Counted from the stretch's first letter, positions 1-13,900 are shown. The stretch: 64,000 bases of DNA from Anas platyrhynchos (GCF_047663525.1 NC_092613.1:5295501-5359500), one strand, 5' to 3'. Program-made: numbers and translations. Notes: generated from the sequence alone by a model not told the origin.

Positions 1-1599
1 AGTTGGACCTCCCCTGTGGGCACACGAGCTGCCAGGGTGAGTCCTGCCCACACCAGGCAGTGCCTCTCCACTTGTTATCGCACTGAATGGCAACCAGGGG
101 ATTAAAGTGCTGGTGTCAAACAGCACATCATGCATTATTCAGGCCGAAACCAGGTGCTACCAGTTGACACAGGCAGCCTGAGCCCAGTTGGGCTCCCCTT
201 TCCCAGTCCTAGGACTCCCTCTGTCAGCAGGCTGAAGACCTCCAGTGCTCCCAGCACCAGCTCAAAAAGTGGCTGCTCGGGACAGGAGGATTTGAGAGGG
301 GTCCGAGCCCTGTCCTCGAGACAAGGAGGACCCAGAGGGTGGGTGCTGGTGCAGGGACAGCAGCAGGGACCCATCTAACAGCTGGCTGCTGCAGGGCTGG
401 TCCCCGACACCCCCCGGCTGTGCTCAGAGCAGTGCTTGCCCGTGGCACAAAGTCACCTTTGTCACCAGAGAACTGAGCACACGGAGGTCACACAGTGTCC
501 ACGTGGCAGAAACCAGGGCTCTCCTTGGCTCAGGATCACAACATCTTCCCCAGCCCCACGTCTGCTCATTTCCCACCCTGCTTTCCCCTATCAGCCCTCG
601 TTATCTGATAAATTTGCTGGGACAGCCGGAAACAGCTGATTAGCACTAACAGGAGGGAGCTGACACCTCACCGGGGAAATTACAGGGAACAAGAGATAAG
701 CAAGGACCCTGAGTACACCGAGATAACACGGGCTGCTGTTCCACCGCGCTGGCTCAGCCTAGGTGGCAGGGAGGTGAGCACAAACATCCCCGTATGGGGA
801 CGCCAGCCAGCTCACCCGAACCAGGAGATGCATATTTACCCTGACAGATGAATACATAAGATCCAGCAGAAGAAGCGATGGCAGTCAGCAGTGCTTTCTT
901 CTCTCTGGATCGCAGGAGACAGGGAAGTCTATAAATAAAACCCCTTCATCTCCCTGCGAGGCACCAGGTGACACCCCGGCTGCATCAGAGGCCGTCACCC
1001 TAAAACTCAAAGGAAAAACTCACAGGGAAACCCACAGCCACCCGGATGGTCAGAATCTCAGCACAGAGGAAGAACTGGATTTTCCTTGCTGAGGATGGCA
1101 GGCACCTCCGAGAGGCCAGGGACACCCCGGTTTGTGCAGGGCAGACCTGGTGCACGCAGCGCAGGACCCAGCACCAGCCGCGGGCACAGCTCGGTGCCTG
1201 CCACCAGGTTCATTCCCTCGGCAGGGAAAACTGAGCTCGACTGATCAACAGCTTCGGCTGCCACTGCAAATCCCGACCTGCAGACCACAAGACAAATCGG
1301 AGGCTTCCAGGCAGCCGAGAGCTTTGTGGCCATGGTTAATGTGCCTCCCTATCTGTGTGCAGACAAAGGCATAGAAGTGACAAACTGCACACCCTCCTGC
1401 AATTACGGTCACCCCATGGAGGATGTATTTTTGACCTGGCAGCTCTAGCAGGGCCGCCTTTGAGCACATAAAAATCTTTCCTCTTTGTTTATTAGGTGGC
1501 ACGCCTGATGACACGGCGCACATCGGAGTGTCTAATTGCCTGGAGTATTCCAATGGGTGCTACTCGGCTGATCGTAAACTGTCGGCAAAGGAAAATTAC

Positions 1600-1900
1600 T
1601 GATAAACACACTATCCTGCCTCGTCGTATAAATAATTGGTAGTATTATGAATGCATGAGCCAGCACAATTAGGACCTGAAGGTTGTGCCATATGTCACAG
1701 CAAAGCTAATTTCTCTTAGATTTGCAATGAGGCCGATTACTCAACGTCACGGGCTTATTTAGGAGTGAATTCTGGCTTGATGTAAATCAGCCTAACTGTA
1801 AGAGAACAGGGCCGCTCTGATTTATGTCAGGTGATGGGCCAGTCCATAACGTCCATATGGGTCTGTAATTATCCATATGGACACAGATATGGACATCCTG
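1600..1900. promoter_or_regulatory. AT-rich candidate enhancer with three CATATG E-boxes
   Basis: This AT-rich block stands out from its GC-rich surroundings. It carries CATATG E-boxes at 1689-1694, 1854-1859 and 1874-1879; the last two share a TCCATATGG context and start exactly 20 bases apart. A CRE-like half site CGTCA is at 1745-1749. CATATG is a class of E-box bound by proneural and Twist-type bHLH factors. Enhancer function is inference from motif density and composition. Confidence 0.25.
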
Positions 1901-3020
1901 CACAAAACCACTGCCGGGTCTGTTGCAGTTACCATTTGAGGTAATAAAAAAAGGGCTAATGTTATGTTATGTGCCCATCACAAGTCCCAGGCTAGCAGGA
2001 GAGCAAAATTTGCCAATTGTTACAGGCCTTAAGCAGACAAAAACATCCATTCCCTTTGGTGGAGGCTGAATTAGTGAGAGATTAACTCTGTAAGTGTAAC
2101 ACCAGCACTGGAAGCGCCACCGCTGCTGTGAGGCTGGGCAGCTCGGCTCGGGGTGACACCGCACGGCACAACTCCAGACCTCCCAAAAGCAGGCTGCCCC
2201 TGGGTGCTTTTCTCCATCACCACGAGCCACAAAACACCGAGATGCACACCAGGCAAGGCGAGGGAGGCAGGAGATGAGTCAGCCACCCCCGTGCTGGAGG
2301 ATGTTGTGCCTGCCTGCGGGCTCTCAGCCTCCCCGGAGGGAACCCCTTGCGCACGCAGTGATTCCAGGGGGAGGCTCCGAAAATCCCCGGGATCACTGTG
2401 TGGAGCAGGGGCAAGGCTGGTTTCTGGTACATTAAGCACAGACAGCAAGATAGATATGGGGTGGTTCTGTATTTTGTAGATTTGGGAGCAGAGGAGCCGT
2501 GCTGAGCTTGAGCTACTCGGGGAGATGGATCCCACTGCTTGCTTCAGCCAAATTCCCCTGGTTACAGCACCAAGTCTCCGACAGCCCTGGGAAACGACCA
2601 CAGAGGCCACCCCAGCCCTTGCCCTAGACTTACCAAGGGGCTGTGGCCCCCAAGGGCTGTGCCAAGGGTCTCAGCTCCCTGCATCCTTAGAGGCAGAGCC
2701 TTCCCCACAGCTTCTGGAGCAAAACTCTCACCAAATTTCATATGAGACATGAAATGGAGTTCTGGACCACTCCCAAGCACTGATCTTCCTACAGCTTATG
2801 AATATAGCAACCATCCAGATACTTCGCCAGCAGCCTCGTCACCCCCTCTGCCCCCCAACACAGCTCTGCCCCCAACACAGCTCGCCCAGCTTTGCCTGCA
2901 GACAGCTGCCTGTTAGAGATGATTTATTGCATCGCCGTGCGCCTCAAGATTCCTGGTGGTTTGCAGGCTGTGCTATAGAAGCAGAGCTCTTTTCCTGCCT
3001 CTTCTGAAGCCATGCAAACC

Positions 3021-3140
3021 TTCATCAGGGCCGGCTAGCTGATTTTATTCAGAACAGGATAGCAGAGCTAATAAGCGCCAGCAAAGCAAGCATTAATAAG
3101 GTGCTATAAATATCAGTGTCCCTCTCAGAAGCAGCAAGGG
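3021..3140. promoter_or_regulatory. AT-rich candidate regulatory block with repeated TAATAAG
   Basis: The block has two copies of TAATAAG (3069-3075 and 3094-3100) 25 bases apart, plus ATTAAT and TATAAATA sequence. TAAT and ATTA cores are typical homeodomain binding sequences. There is no open frame of note. Regulatory function is inferred only from composition and motif spacing. Confidence 0.2.
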
Positions 3141-4636
3141 GGGCTCAGCTTTCAGTTATATGCCTTGCAGCAAACCTAAGGCTTGAACCTACACTGAAAT
3201 CCCCTCTGATCCACTCCGGGCTCACATTATCCACAGCACTAGCTCTTTTAATTTGACATTTTCCTCCAGCTTCCCCAGCCTGATTCAAACTCCAGCCACC
3301 GAAAGAGAGAGAATTTACATTTCCAATTCATAGGCAATACAGTCCATTAGGTTTAACAAGTGAATGAACTTCACATGTAACCTACAGCAAGCATCAGCTC
3401 TGTGGCTATTCATTTTAACTGATTACCTCGTTTGCTATATCTAGGAGCCCCGGCGTGGCCATGGCAACTGGTTTTGCTTAAATGCAGCTGAAGAGTGAAG
3501 TTAATTTTAGATTAGGTGAGGAGGAGGCTGGTGCACCAAGGGGAGCTCGGTGCTGGATTTCTCTTCTCCTTTGCTGATGGGAACCGCTCAGCCTGCCTGC
3601 TCCGCACCAGTGGCCGGACCCCTGCAGCATCCCCAGCACGTCCCTGCTGTGTGCCAGGCTTCGGGCTTCGCTGCACCAGACCAACCCCACACAAGTTCCT
3701 AGCCATCTGTGAGCCTTCCAAGCCCCGGTTCTGCTGGGGGATCCCTCTCTCCAGGCTGGAGGCAGCTTCTCCAGCAGCCTCACACGCGCTCAGCACAGCA
3801 AAGCAGATGGCGTGGCTCCTCGCACCCTGGGTAGGGCTAACCCAAGTGGGCTGGCTTGCCCTTGCTGCTCCAGCACCGCATACATCACTGAAATCATTTC
3901 TTCTGTGTGTTATAAAGGTGTCAAAAATGTCCTTAAAACCCCAGGCCTGGGGATGGTTATATGCCAGCTCAGTACACTCATCTATGTAAATTGATGTGAA
4001 TATTCATAGCAGGGCCAGAAATACCATAAATAAGCTAAAAGTGACCTTAAGCATAATTAGCACTTTGGACCTAAGAGGCATATTTTGGTTGTTCTCATGA
4101 GAACGTGAAGTAGGTGGTAAATGGGCATTTCTTGAAGCAAGGCTGCCTCTTACTAAGTGCCTCCTGCAGGCAGCCAGCAGTGCAAGGCTGCTTCAGAGCT
4201 CCTTCCCTCACGGCTCTCAGTCCAGCCAACACTTCCCCTAAGAAATTTCCTCGGGGCCAGGTTAACACCCCTGCTCTTTTGGGGTTTCTGCCCTCTTCAC
4301 TGCCTGCCCCCGTGACATTTCTGGCTCCCTGCGCTCACCCAAACTGTGCCACCCAAGAGCATCCACTTGGCACTGGCGCCCTGCTGCAAAGCCATTTCTT
4401 CTTCCTGCCAGCTTGGGCTTGTCATCCTTTTTATTTTACCCCAGCTGGAGCTTAACCACCTTTTCCATGTAACTTGAAGGAAGGGCAGCTGCTGCAGGCA
4501 CCAGGCTGTGCTCAGCCCCAGCACGGCAGCACACTGCGCTCACCTCCCCGTGCACACAAACCACCCTGATGAGCACACTGCAAACCCACAGGTGGGCAAA
4601 CCCATCAAGTATCAGCTCTGCAAACCAGCAGCACAC

Positions 4637-4680
4637 AATATATAGCTATACATATGATATATATATATATAAAATCAAGT
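4637..4680. repeat. TA-rich microsatellite
   Basis: An AT-rich tract containing a clean (AT)7 run at 4657-4670. Low-complexity sequence with no evident function. Confidence 0.85.
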
Positions 4681-5289
4681 GTTAGCATTTTTGTTATATA
4701 CCCATACACTGTATGCAAACCATCACTGTCTATTAATACATATATACATATGCTCATTTAAGCAGTAATGGAACAAAAACAAGACCAAAACGTGCCTTTC
4801 TTTGGCTCTAAACAGTTTCCAAGTGTAACAGGAATACATTTGCCCATATTCATGCCTGCTCCTCTACAGCACCAGGCACAGCAGCACACCAAGCCCAGCT
4901 CTGGGTACCCGAACCATGAGCAATAATCAACGGAAGAATCTAGCCTGTCCAGTGAATGGGTACTCTGCTTCTCTCAAGTAATTTTTTATTTATTTGGGCA
5001 GCAGGTCTGCTAGTGCACATCAGTCTTGGTGGCACTGGGGACTTCAGCTCACACCCGAGGGCTCAGACAAGGCTGGACTGAGCCCAGGTCACCGCTTGCA
5101 CAAGGTTTAGAGCTAAGATGAGCACAGACCTCCTATTATTTATTTATTGTTTGCAAGCAGGCCTGTGTCCATATGGGCCAGGACTTTAGAAGACAAAAAT
5201 AACCAGGATTTCTAGCAAATAACAGCTCCTGCCAGAAACCGAGGAAGAGAGAGCGCAGCACCAGCCACTCCAGCCTTTTCCACGAGAGA

Positions 5290-5480
5290 GTTAAAAAAAA
5301 AACTTCATGCAGAGAAGCCTATTGAGATTGATTAACCAACGTTGTGATTTGTAATTTTGCTTAATGCTATTAAAGAAAAGCATTGACCATTTGTTCGGGA
5401 GAAAGACTGGCGGGGCGCCAAGTTTTTGCATAATGAATTCAGAGGATTAATCCTATTAGTCTTCCTCCCTTCCCCCAGCC
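5290..5480. promoter_or_regulatory. AT-rich candidate enhancer with palindromic OTX/PITX-type site
   Basis: This AT-rich block contains the perfect 10-base palindrome GGATTAATCC at 5444-5453. It is two overlapping TAATCC sites, the preferred sequence of K50 homeodomains such as OTX, PITX and GSC. Further homeodomain-like cores (GATTAA, TTGTAATTTTG, TAATGC, TAATGAATTC) occur within 150 bases upstream. Regulatory function is inference. Confidence 0.25.
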
Positions 5481-6392
5481 CCTTAAACTTCCCCGAAGAT
5501 GAATCGCAGATGCAAAACCCAACCCAACAGCCAGATATTGGCTGAGCTGCATCTGATATCTCCGAGACCTTTGTGCTCGCCCTGCGAGATAGCAGAATGA
5601 CTCAGAGGAGCGGCAGTAGGTGAGGAGAACAATGGGGATATTATCAGCGAGGCTGGGAGGCTGCTTCAAAGCCTCCAGCAGCTGAAATATGTGGAACAAT
5701 AGAGGAGGGGGGGAAAAAAAAATGTGTGGTTGACAAGTAGGCATGAGGATATTATTAGCAGGTTACAAGCGGTGTGCGAGGGGGGCTGCGTGGGAGAGGG
5801 GCTGCACCCCCAGGCAGGGTGACGGTGACACCCCTCAGTGCTGGCGTGTCAGCACCCCCCAGGGCTCACCCTGCTGTGCTCGTCACTGCCCAAAGGTCAT
5901 CCCAAAGTCTGGGTCAGGCTTGTGAGTACTGATGCTGGGGGGGGCGTGCTGTATGAAGGAGGAGAGTTGGGGATGTCCCAGAGGGGCTGGTGGGTCATCC
6001 CAGCCCCCTCATAGCTCCAAAGGCTCAAAGGGGAACAGCTCTGGCCAGGAAACCCCCCCCGTGCCCACCCACCCCAACACAGTGGTGGCCCAGAGCTGCT
6101 GTGGGGCAGGATTGGGGTGTTCCCAGGGGGGATTTCACCCCAAGTCCCCTCTCCAAGCCATCAGAAAGGCCAACCCAACATCATGAGCTTCCCTTCCTAT
6201 ATCTTCAAGTACAGCGGGGAGGAAATCACTCTTCCAACCCCAAGTCCCCCACCCCTCCAGGTACACACAAAGCATCCCTAATGCACTTCCCACAGGAACA
6301 GAGCAGGACACGAGCCCCTTGTCTTCAGCACAACACCTCACCTATAGACAGCGTCACGTCACTACGTGTGACAAACCTCTACATTAGGAGCC

Positions 6393-6404
6393 ATAAATAT
6401 TTAT
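6393..6404. other. 12-base palindrome ATAAATATTTAT
   Basis: A perfect palindrome in a short AT-rich stretch. It resembles a MEF2-type A/T core but does not match the CTA(A/T)4TAG consensus exactly. No function is assigned. Confidence 0.3.
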
Positions 6405-9400
6405 ATAGCATGAACTCCGACAACAGAGCTGACACCTCACACTGCAAAGGGATTCGAGTGTGGAATATTATTTCTAAAGCTTTCAGTAACACTCACAGGC
6501 CTCCTGGCTCCCTGCACGACTGTTCACACCTCCAGGCACCAAGGGGGCTTCATCCATCACCCATCCTTCCCACCAAGGGCACCCCACACAGCCAGCAGCT
6601 CTAATGGGGTCACCAGAAAGCCAAGGGGGTCAGGGCTGCCTGCTGCCCACACAAAGCCCAACTGTGCTAATGCCCTGCCAGCCAGGCAGAGATTTACTGG
6701 CCATTTTTAGCCACCAAGATGGGAACCTGCTGATTTCTTTCTCTTCCATAGGGGTCTTTTAAAGTGAGACGCTGAAGGCTACCAGCCAGCTCCTTCCATT
6801 TGGGGAGTTTCTCCAGGTTAAGCCACAGTTGGCTGGTGCCCCCTCCCCAGAAAGCCCCCATGAGCCAACCTCTGGCCAGATGAGCTGGGGGAGCTGCTCC
6901 CCCCCAAAAAAAACACATGCTCCTGCCTGCATATGGGCAATGGCACGGCTCCCACAGCTCCTACACAAAGCATTTAGCTCCTTACCTTATCACAGGCACC
7001 CAGAGAACATCTCAGGGTCATCAGGACCATGACTGCACCTCCTGCCCTTGGTCTCCTACAGAGGCTGGGAGCAAGGAGCCAAAGATGCTCCAGCTACAGC
7101 CAAATATCCTAAAATATATGGCTTTCCCAAGCACCCAGGACATACTCAGGATGGACATACCACCCTAACACCACCACCAGCACCTGGGGGCACAAAGGGG
7201 CAGCAGCTCCTCATTTCGGGGGTTTTATTGCAGAGCTGCGCTCGCGCAGGTGCTGGGTGTTTTGAATTTCCAACACTTCTCAGGTGTAACGAGAGAGACG
7301 CCAGTCTTGATGAAAGCAGCCAGCTGCCAAGCATCTCCTTTGTGAGCTCGTTGACGGGCACTCAGACGTTGTGTTCTTTTCCATTAATAGTTTACTAATG
7401 AATTTCTTGGCACGTGTCTTCAAGCACACAGCCAAACTCAGAGCAACTTTTGGAGAAATTTTCCAGAAAGTTCCTTCGGAGCTCAGTACCACAAGTGTTC
7501 AGAGAACCACCCGTCTGGGGAGCAGAGTCACAGGGGGACAAGTGGCCCAAAGCTCGCCCAAGCAATGCGCACTGAAAATCCCCCAGCTGCTGCTCCTGCC
7601 TTAGCCACCGCCTGAGCAGCTGGTGCAGGAGTTATCCCATGATTGATTTTTAAAAGAAGATCTGGCTGGGGAACACAGAAGCTGTTCACAAGCAAGTTTC
7701 AAGCCAAGATTTGTCCAGAAAGAAAAAATAAATTATTTTCTGCAAGGCATTAGCTCAGTTCTAGTGCTGCCCTAACAAATGCTTTATGGTGCCCAGGACT
7801 TCCAAGCCCTAAGAGGACACCCAACCCCTGCTCCAGCACAAAAAGCCATGAAATTCCTGCACTTTTGGTTCATGGTGGAGCTGTAACATCTCCCTGGACT
7901 TGCAGGAGGAGAAGGAGGTGGCATGGCCTCCAGCTCAGCCTGGAGCAACACGGCACGTGTGGGGATGTCTCCTTGCAAGCAGTGCTCCGTGGAGTTAGAT
8001 GGCATTAATCCTCATGCACTGCCCGTTGACCACAGCATTAAATTAGCAGCTAGTTAAGCATGCACAGATCGATCAGCGGGAATGAGCCTCTGGTGGCCGT
8101 AGATCAGCTGCAGAGGGCTGGGGACACGGCGTGATGCTTGGAGGTCCCATTGCTGCAAATGGGGCATGCACACGGGGGACCTGCAGGGCAATGACAGGGG
8201 GTCCCAACGCCCACAGGACCTTGTAGATACTGGGAAGTTGTGTGCCCAAATTTCCCAGATGGGCACCTCGGTCCCACCAGTGGCACAGGGCTCAGGGAGG
8301 AGCTGCCACCCCACAACCTTTGGGGTTGGCTCTCCAGATGGACCACGAGCTGCAGGAGCTGCAGGGTCCTGTGAAAGGCAGGGTGAGATGGAGAAGATGA
8401 GCCCTACATGCTCCAGGGGTACCTGGCAGGATGTTTAGCAGGGACCAGACCGTGGATGACCTGTGGTGAGGCTCCTCTCCGGGCAGCAGCCCCTAAAAGG
8501 GGAGAAGCAGGCTGTCCCCTTGAGCTCCTGCCCCAAATCCTGCCCCAGGTGGCCCTAGAGGACCATGTGTTCAACCAGAAACCCCACCAGCCCCATCGCT
8601 AGGGCTGCTGCAGCACGTTCAGGCACCAGGCACTTGCTTTTTATCCCATTTAGGCTCTGAACATCTCTGACTGGGACATCCATGGCACCAAAATGTACCA
8701 TAGGGTTGGGACCGTGCTGGTACCCACAGCCCAGGGAGCTGGACATGGGGCTGCTGCTGGCAGCTGGTGCACAGCACTGATTTTCACCAGGGTATCTGAA
8801 AGCAGGAGAAACATCCTAGAAAATTGTTCCTGTCTTGTTACTTCCAAATGCTTTGTTATGAGGCTTGCAAGCCATAAAATTTTCACTACTCTGATGGTTT
8901 TGCCCTCTCATTTCCAGCAGCACGTCTCCAAGAATTAGCTGCCTGAATACCTACAGGCAGCCTGTGCTACGAGAGCCTTATGAACGCATGGCAGGACATC
9001 CTCCCAGCGCCCCGGGCTCCCTCAGGCAGCCCCAAACCTGCGCCCGGAGCCCCCCATCTGCTCCCAGCTTTGCACGGCAGCAAACATCGAACCTCTCCCT
9101 CCAGCCCTCCCCGGCTCCTCCACTGACAGGTGTCAATGTTTGCTTTTGGGGAGAGTTTGCAGGGCTCATCTCAGCGGAGCTCAGCCCTCGGTCGGAGCTG
9201 TGGCAGCTGCCGAGGTGTCCGGGGAGGAGAGCGAGCACCGAGCGCGTTCAGCGCCGAACATCGTGTCCTACGCCTGCCTGCAGGCTATTTACACAGCTCC
9301 GATTGATTCCTTGCAACCTGTAATTATTTTCGTTGATTTTTTTTTCCTCCATGCTCTGTTTGTTTTCACTCTCAGGAAGAGGAACAATATTTCTCGGTGC

Positions 9401-12400
9401 CAAAGTGATGCTGAAGAAGCTGGAGTGCTCCCAGCTGCTCCGTGGGCCGTGGCTGCTCACCCCCTGCCCTCAGATGGGGCCAGAGAATCATGCCTCTGAT
9501 ATCTAGACTGATTTCTTCCTCTTATTTATCTCACATCTACATTTATTTTTTGCTGTATTTTATTATTCTCCTTTTTATTTTACCCTTCTTTTTTTCTTCC
9601 ATGCCACCCTTACTGCAGTAAAATGGCATTTCTGCATGGTAAACCAGCACTCTCTCCCAGACCAGAAAAGAGTTTGTGTAAATCCCATATGTCCTGGCTT
9701 TTGCTAAGTACAGGGTCTGCCCACATCCCCGCAGCAGCCCCAGTGGTCTCATAATTTGATCTGGAGTCACTTCTGTGCTTGCACAGCCGGTGCTGGAGCC
9801 GTTTGCCCTCACCTGAGAGAAAATCCTGGCAGGACTGATGTCCTCGTCCTGCTTTGGGGACAGGTAAACACCAGATTTATTCCTTTCCCCGATCCATTTA
9901 GTGGGTCACCTTTCTCATTCACCTTGCCTTTTTACCTCTGGGTTTCCTGGGAATGCTCTGCTGCGGTTGCAAAGGAAAGGAATGATTATTCAGAAAAGAA
10001 GTGGGAGAGATGCTATAAATGTAAAGCGCGAGAGCGATCCTTAATCATCCTCATCATTAGTTAATTGCTGTAGCCTGAGTCCATTCCAAGGAGAACACAG
10101 CGTTAAATATAGATGGAGAAATGGGATCTATTTTTGGGGGGTTTGTGCTCCCTTTGCAGCGGGTTCTGCCTGCTGCTATTCTTACGGATGTCAACACCGG
10201 GGAACTGTCAGAGCAGCGTCAGTCTCGCGTTCGCAGGACGTGGGCTCCTACCCGGAGCATCTGGGATTCTGTTTAGCTAGAGTGATGCCTGACAAATGAT
10301 GGCAATTAGGATCCTGCTATATTTTGCACTCAGCTTTGGGGGAAACCTGTTAAATACCTGGTTCCAGCAGAGCCCTGTCCAAAGGCACGTCAGGAGATCG
10401 GTGGCAGAGCCAGGAGCTGAGTCAAGGTCTGCAGAATCCAGCTCAATTCCTTAACCGAGAGATTTATTTTTCCTCTACCTAGGAAGCATTTGCACCTATG
10501 CCCTGGAGCTTGGACTCGCAGAAGCCCTTGCTCCCCATGCACGCTCCCCATTTTCAGAGCACCTTTTATTCCCTAAACATAGCTTTGGTCCATGTCCTCC
10601 GTGCATTTAAGGGTTGAAGACCCCATTAATGAGTTTTCCTGTGGCTGGCACGGGTGGCTGGTGCCAGGTTCCCTGCGCCTCATCGCCATAGCGATGGCAG
10701 AGGACCCTTCCCATGCCATCGTGCTCTGCTCGGAGCTTTTTGTTCAGCTCTTGGCCAAGTTTGGGGACAGAGAGCTGAGACCGAGGACGGGGCACTGCCT
10801 GCATTTCTGTGGGACAGCGTGGGACATAAGGGATGTCCCCATATTGTGCAGGGCGAGGGGCTCCCTTGTGCAGATCCTTGTACCCAGGGTGGCTGTGGGA
10901 GCCCACGCATGTCCCTGAGCACCCAGACGCATCCCAGGCAACATCTGCATCCATCCAGGTTGCACAACACGCGTGATCAATGCTGTGTGCATGTCACAGC
11001 GGGTGGCACGAGCTGGGTGGCTCTGAGGCACAGGGGATGCGTGCACCTCGTCCTCCAGTGTGTGTGCTGGTGGGCAGGGGGGTCTGCTTGGACATGAAGC
11101 TGCGTGGGGGCGTCTGGGCACGGCCACACGAGCGTGTCCTTCAGCAGAGGCTCGGAAGAGGAGGATTAAATGCCAAGCGCTCTGCGGCGCTCTGCCGAGG
11201 GCTAAAGCCTGATGCATTGAACCTGCTGGCTGGCTGACAGATACCTGGGCTTAGTGGCTTTTCTGCTCGCTGGCAACGCTTGTACAGTGTGTCAGAGCTA
11301 AAAATTCTGCTGCACTGAACTGGATCGTGTCCCAGGCCTGAGTCTGCAGGGATGATGTGTGTGTACATGCACGCACCGTGGCAGAGGTGGTGGAGGTGTG
11401 CTCCTGGTTCCTGCCGCACGTGCAGCCCGGTCTGCACCGATGTGGTGTAATCCATCTGGGCTGTGATCCCGGCACACAGAGTTGTGCTAAATATCCGTGT
11501 GGATCCCTTTCTGCAGGGCCATGTCTCTGTGTATACGTGTGGCACAAGTTAAGGGCTTAATTACCTACCGAGCTCTTGGAGAGCAGGCTTGGTGTAACGA
11601 GGAGAGTTGGCTCCTGTCTACAGCACAGATCTCTGGGACCCTGGGACCACTTTTGTCCTCCCTGCTCCTCTATCCAAGGCTGTGCATGAGTCCAAACCAC
11701 CCAAGCAAGACCAACCTCTCCCCCCAAATGTAATACCCCCATTGCACCCCGCAGCAGGGCTGTAGCAGCGCACACATGCTCTTACGGTGCAGCTCCAAAG
11801 TGCAGCCACCCATTGCAGGGGGACATCTCCTGCTTTTTATCCCATTGAAAAAAAACAACAAAAAGGATTCTTTTGGTTCTGCTTCCCCTGCTTGCACTCC
11901 TTCTTACTCCAGGTGCTGGGAGAAGATCCTTTGCTCCAACATTACCCTGCAGGGCAGCAGCACCTCACTGGGCAGGGGCTGTGGTAGCTCCATCCCTTCT
12001 CAGCCAGATTTTTTTGCCGTGATCCCTGCACATCCCTGCTCCAGGAGGAGGCCGGGGCTGCAGGCAGGAGCCGTGCCATCTCTCTGCTCCTTCGGCAGAA
12101 TCTGGCCCTGCACGGAAAGGAGGCAGCAGTCCTCGCCCCCCGGCAAAGCCTCGGTGCCTTCACGTGGATGCCAGCGTGGGGAGATTGGCAGAGGATCTCG
12201 GAGGGGATAGAAAGGGAAAGTCAAAACTTAATAAGACATTAAGACAACAGATTCATTAAAAAGTCGTTAGTCTCTGTCAGGAGTGGCTTTAATTAACAAA
12301 TGCCAGGGACCGCAGTACTGTCTTGTTGCTGCCACTGTGCCTCAACAGTATTGTGACCACCTGAATGCCGCTAATTAAATGCCATTTAAAGCTCCCCCAA

Positions 12401-13579
12401 ACCTGGCAGCAAATCTTCAGCGCTCTGCCAATTTTCTCTGCAGCCTCCAAATTCACCTCATTTGTCATTGTCCTCCCCACACGGGGGTGGCATTTCTTGG
12501 AAAACATCGCTTCCCTCCCAAGGCGTCCTTCCTAAAGCTTCTTCCCATCTTCTACTTGTTCAGCCAGACCCCACGCTTCCCCTGCATCTTTTAAGCCCAG
12601 GGGAGCCCTGGCACTGCTGCGTGGTGGCTTGGGGAGCTGGGCTTTGTGCGAAACACAGACCCCATGGCTGGAAGGAAAAGGGAGACCCAGCTCTCGGACA
12701 AGGTGTGCTTCTTCTAAGGCTCCTCCAGCAGCATCTCATGGCTGTATCTAGTGTGGGAAGGTCCCTGTTCGTCCCCCCACCTGTGGGTGCCCCCAGAGGG
12801 GTGCCCCAGGTGCCCTCCGTAGTGGTGCCAGAGGAAGCTCCAGCTGGGACCCTCTGCTCCGGAGCTCACCCCGAGCCTGCAGATGCTTCTTGGCCATCTC
12901 AGGGCATGCGTGGAGAAGGGACGGGGTTGCTGCTCTGGGGGAAGCTGTGTCAGCCTAATTTATTCCTCTGCATTGCACTTATACAGAGGCTTCACTGTCA
13001 GAGCCGCACCAGCGGAAAATAAACCAAGGTGCCCCTCCGGCTGCCTCCCCCCACCCCAGCACCTCGTGCACGCAGGCGCCCCATGCAGCTGCTTGGATTC
13101 GAGCAGAGGCTGCCAGCAGGGAGCAGGGGAAGGGTGGTCAAGGCCTGAAATAGCCAAGCAGGTCCCCATCTGGAGCAAGAATACCCAGGAAAGCAAAAAG
13201 CTGCTCAAAGAGATAGCAGAAGGGTTGCAAAGCCCTTTGGAGATGAAGCAGAAGGGGGTTGCATCCAGTCTCCTCTCCTCTTTTCCCAGTAGCCGGCCAC
13301 ATCCAACCCCCAGCTCCCCTCTCCCTCTTTTCCCCGGGTGCTCTGGGGCTGGTGAGGGGCTGGGGAGCCTTGCAGGAGGTGGGGAGCTGTGGGGAGCAGA
13401 GCCCTGCTCAGCATCCTGCCCTGCCCAGCCCGGAGTTTGTGCCCAGGACATTGCCAGGTGGGAGAACGACAGCTCCTGCTGCGCACCCCGGGCTCTGCCA
13501 CCTCGCCCTGCTCGCTCCTTCCCGTCATTTCCTCTCGTGTCCCGAAAATAGTCCGTCTGCTCCTTGAGTAATGGGCTCT

Positions 13580-13900
13580 CTTTGTACACTTTCAGGAGCC
13601 TTAATACTTCATACTGACCTCTATTGGCAAGATCAAATCAAATCAATCTAACCGCAGGCTCCTGATTTCCTTGAGTTTTTCTTTGCTTGTATTGTCCTTA
13701 CGTTTCTTGTGATTTTTTATTATTTATTTTTTTTTTTTAATCCAGCAATCAAAGGCATTTCTTTAGCTGCACACACATGCAGGAACATCGGCAAACACAC
13801 CATCCATAAAATATACAGCGTCGTCACGGGGGGGATTTACATAACGGTGACACTGAAGGCATCAAAAAGAATCGGTTATTAGATTTAGGAGCAATTACTG
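13580..13900. promoter_or_regulatory. AT-rich block with GATCAAATCAAATCAATC motif array
   Basis: An AT-rich block with overlapping ATCAAA/ATCAAT units at 13631-13648. On the other strand it reads as tandem GATTTGAT/GATTGAT, similar to PBX/MEIS/HOX and TCF/LEF-type sites. A T-rich run lies at 13711-13738. No coding signal is seen. Candidate regulatory element only. Confidence 0.2.

Noticed and set aside
1..45. AGG|GTGAGT donor-like sequence near position 37, as an exon end at the window edge
   Set aside because: A single donor match is common by chance, and the 37 bases before it give no recognisable coding sequence.
1850..1882. CCATATGG sequences considered as serum-response CArG boxes
   Set aside because: A CArG box needs six A/T bases between CC and GG. 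These have four, so they fit the CATATG E-box class better.
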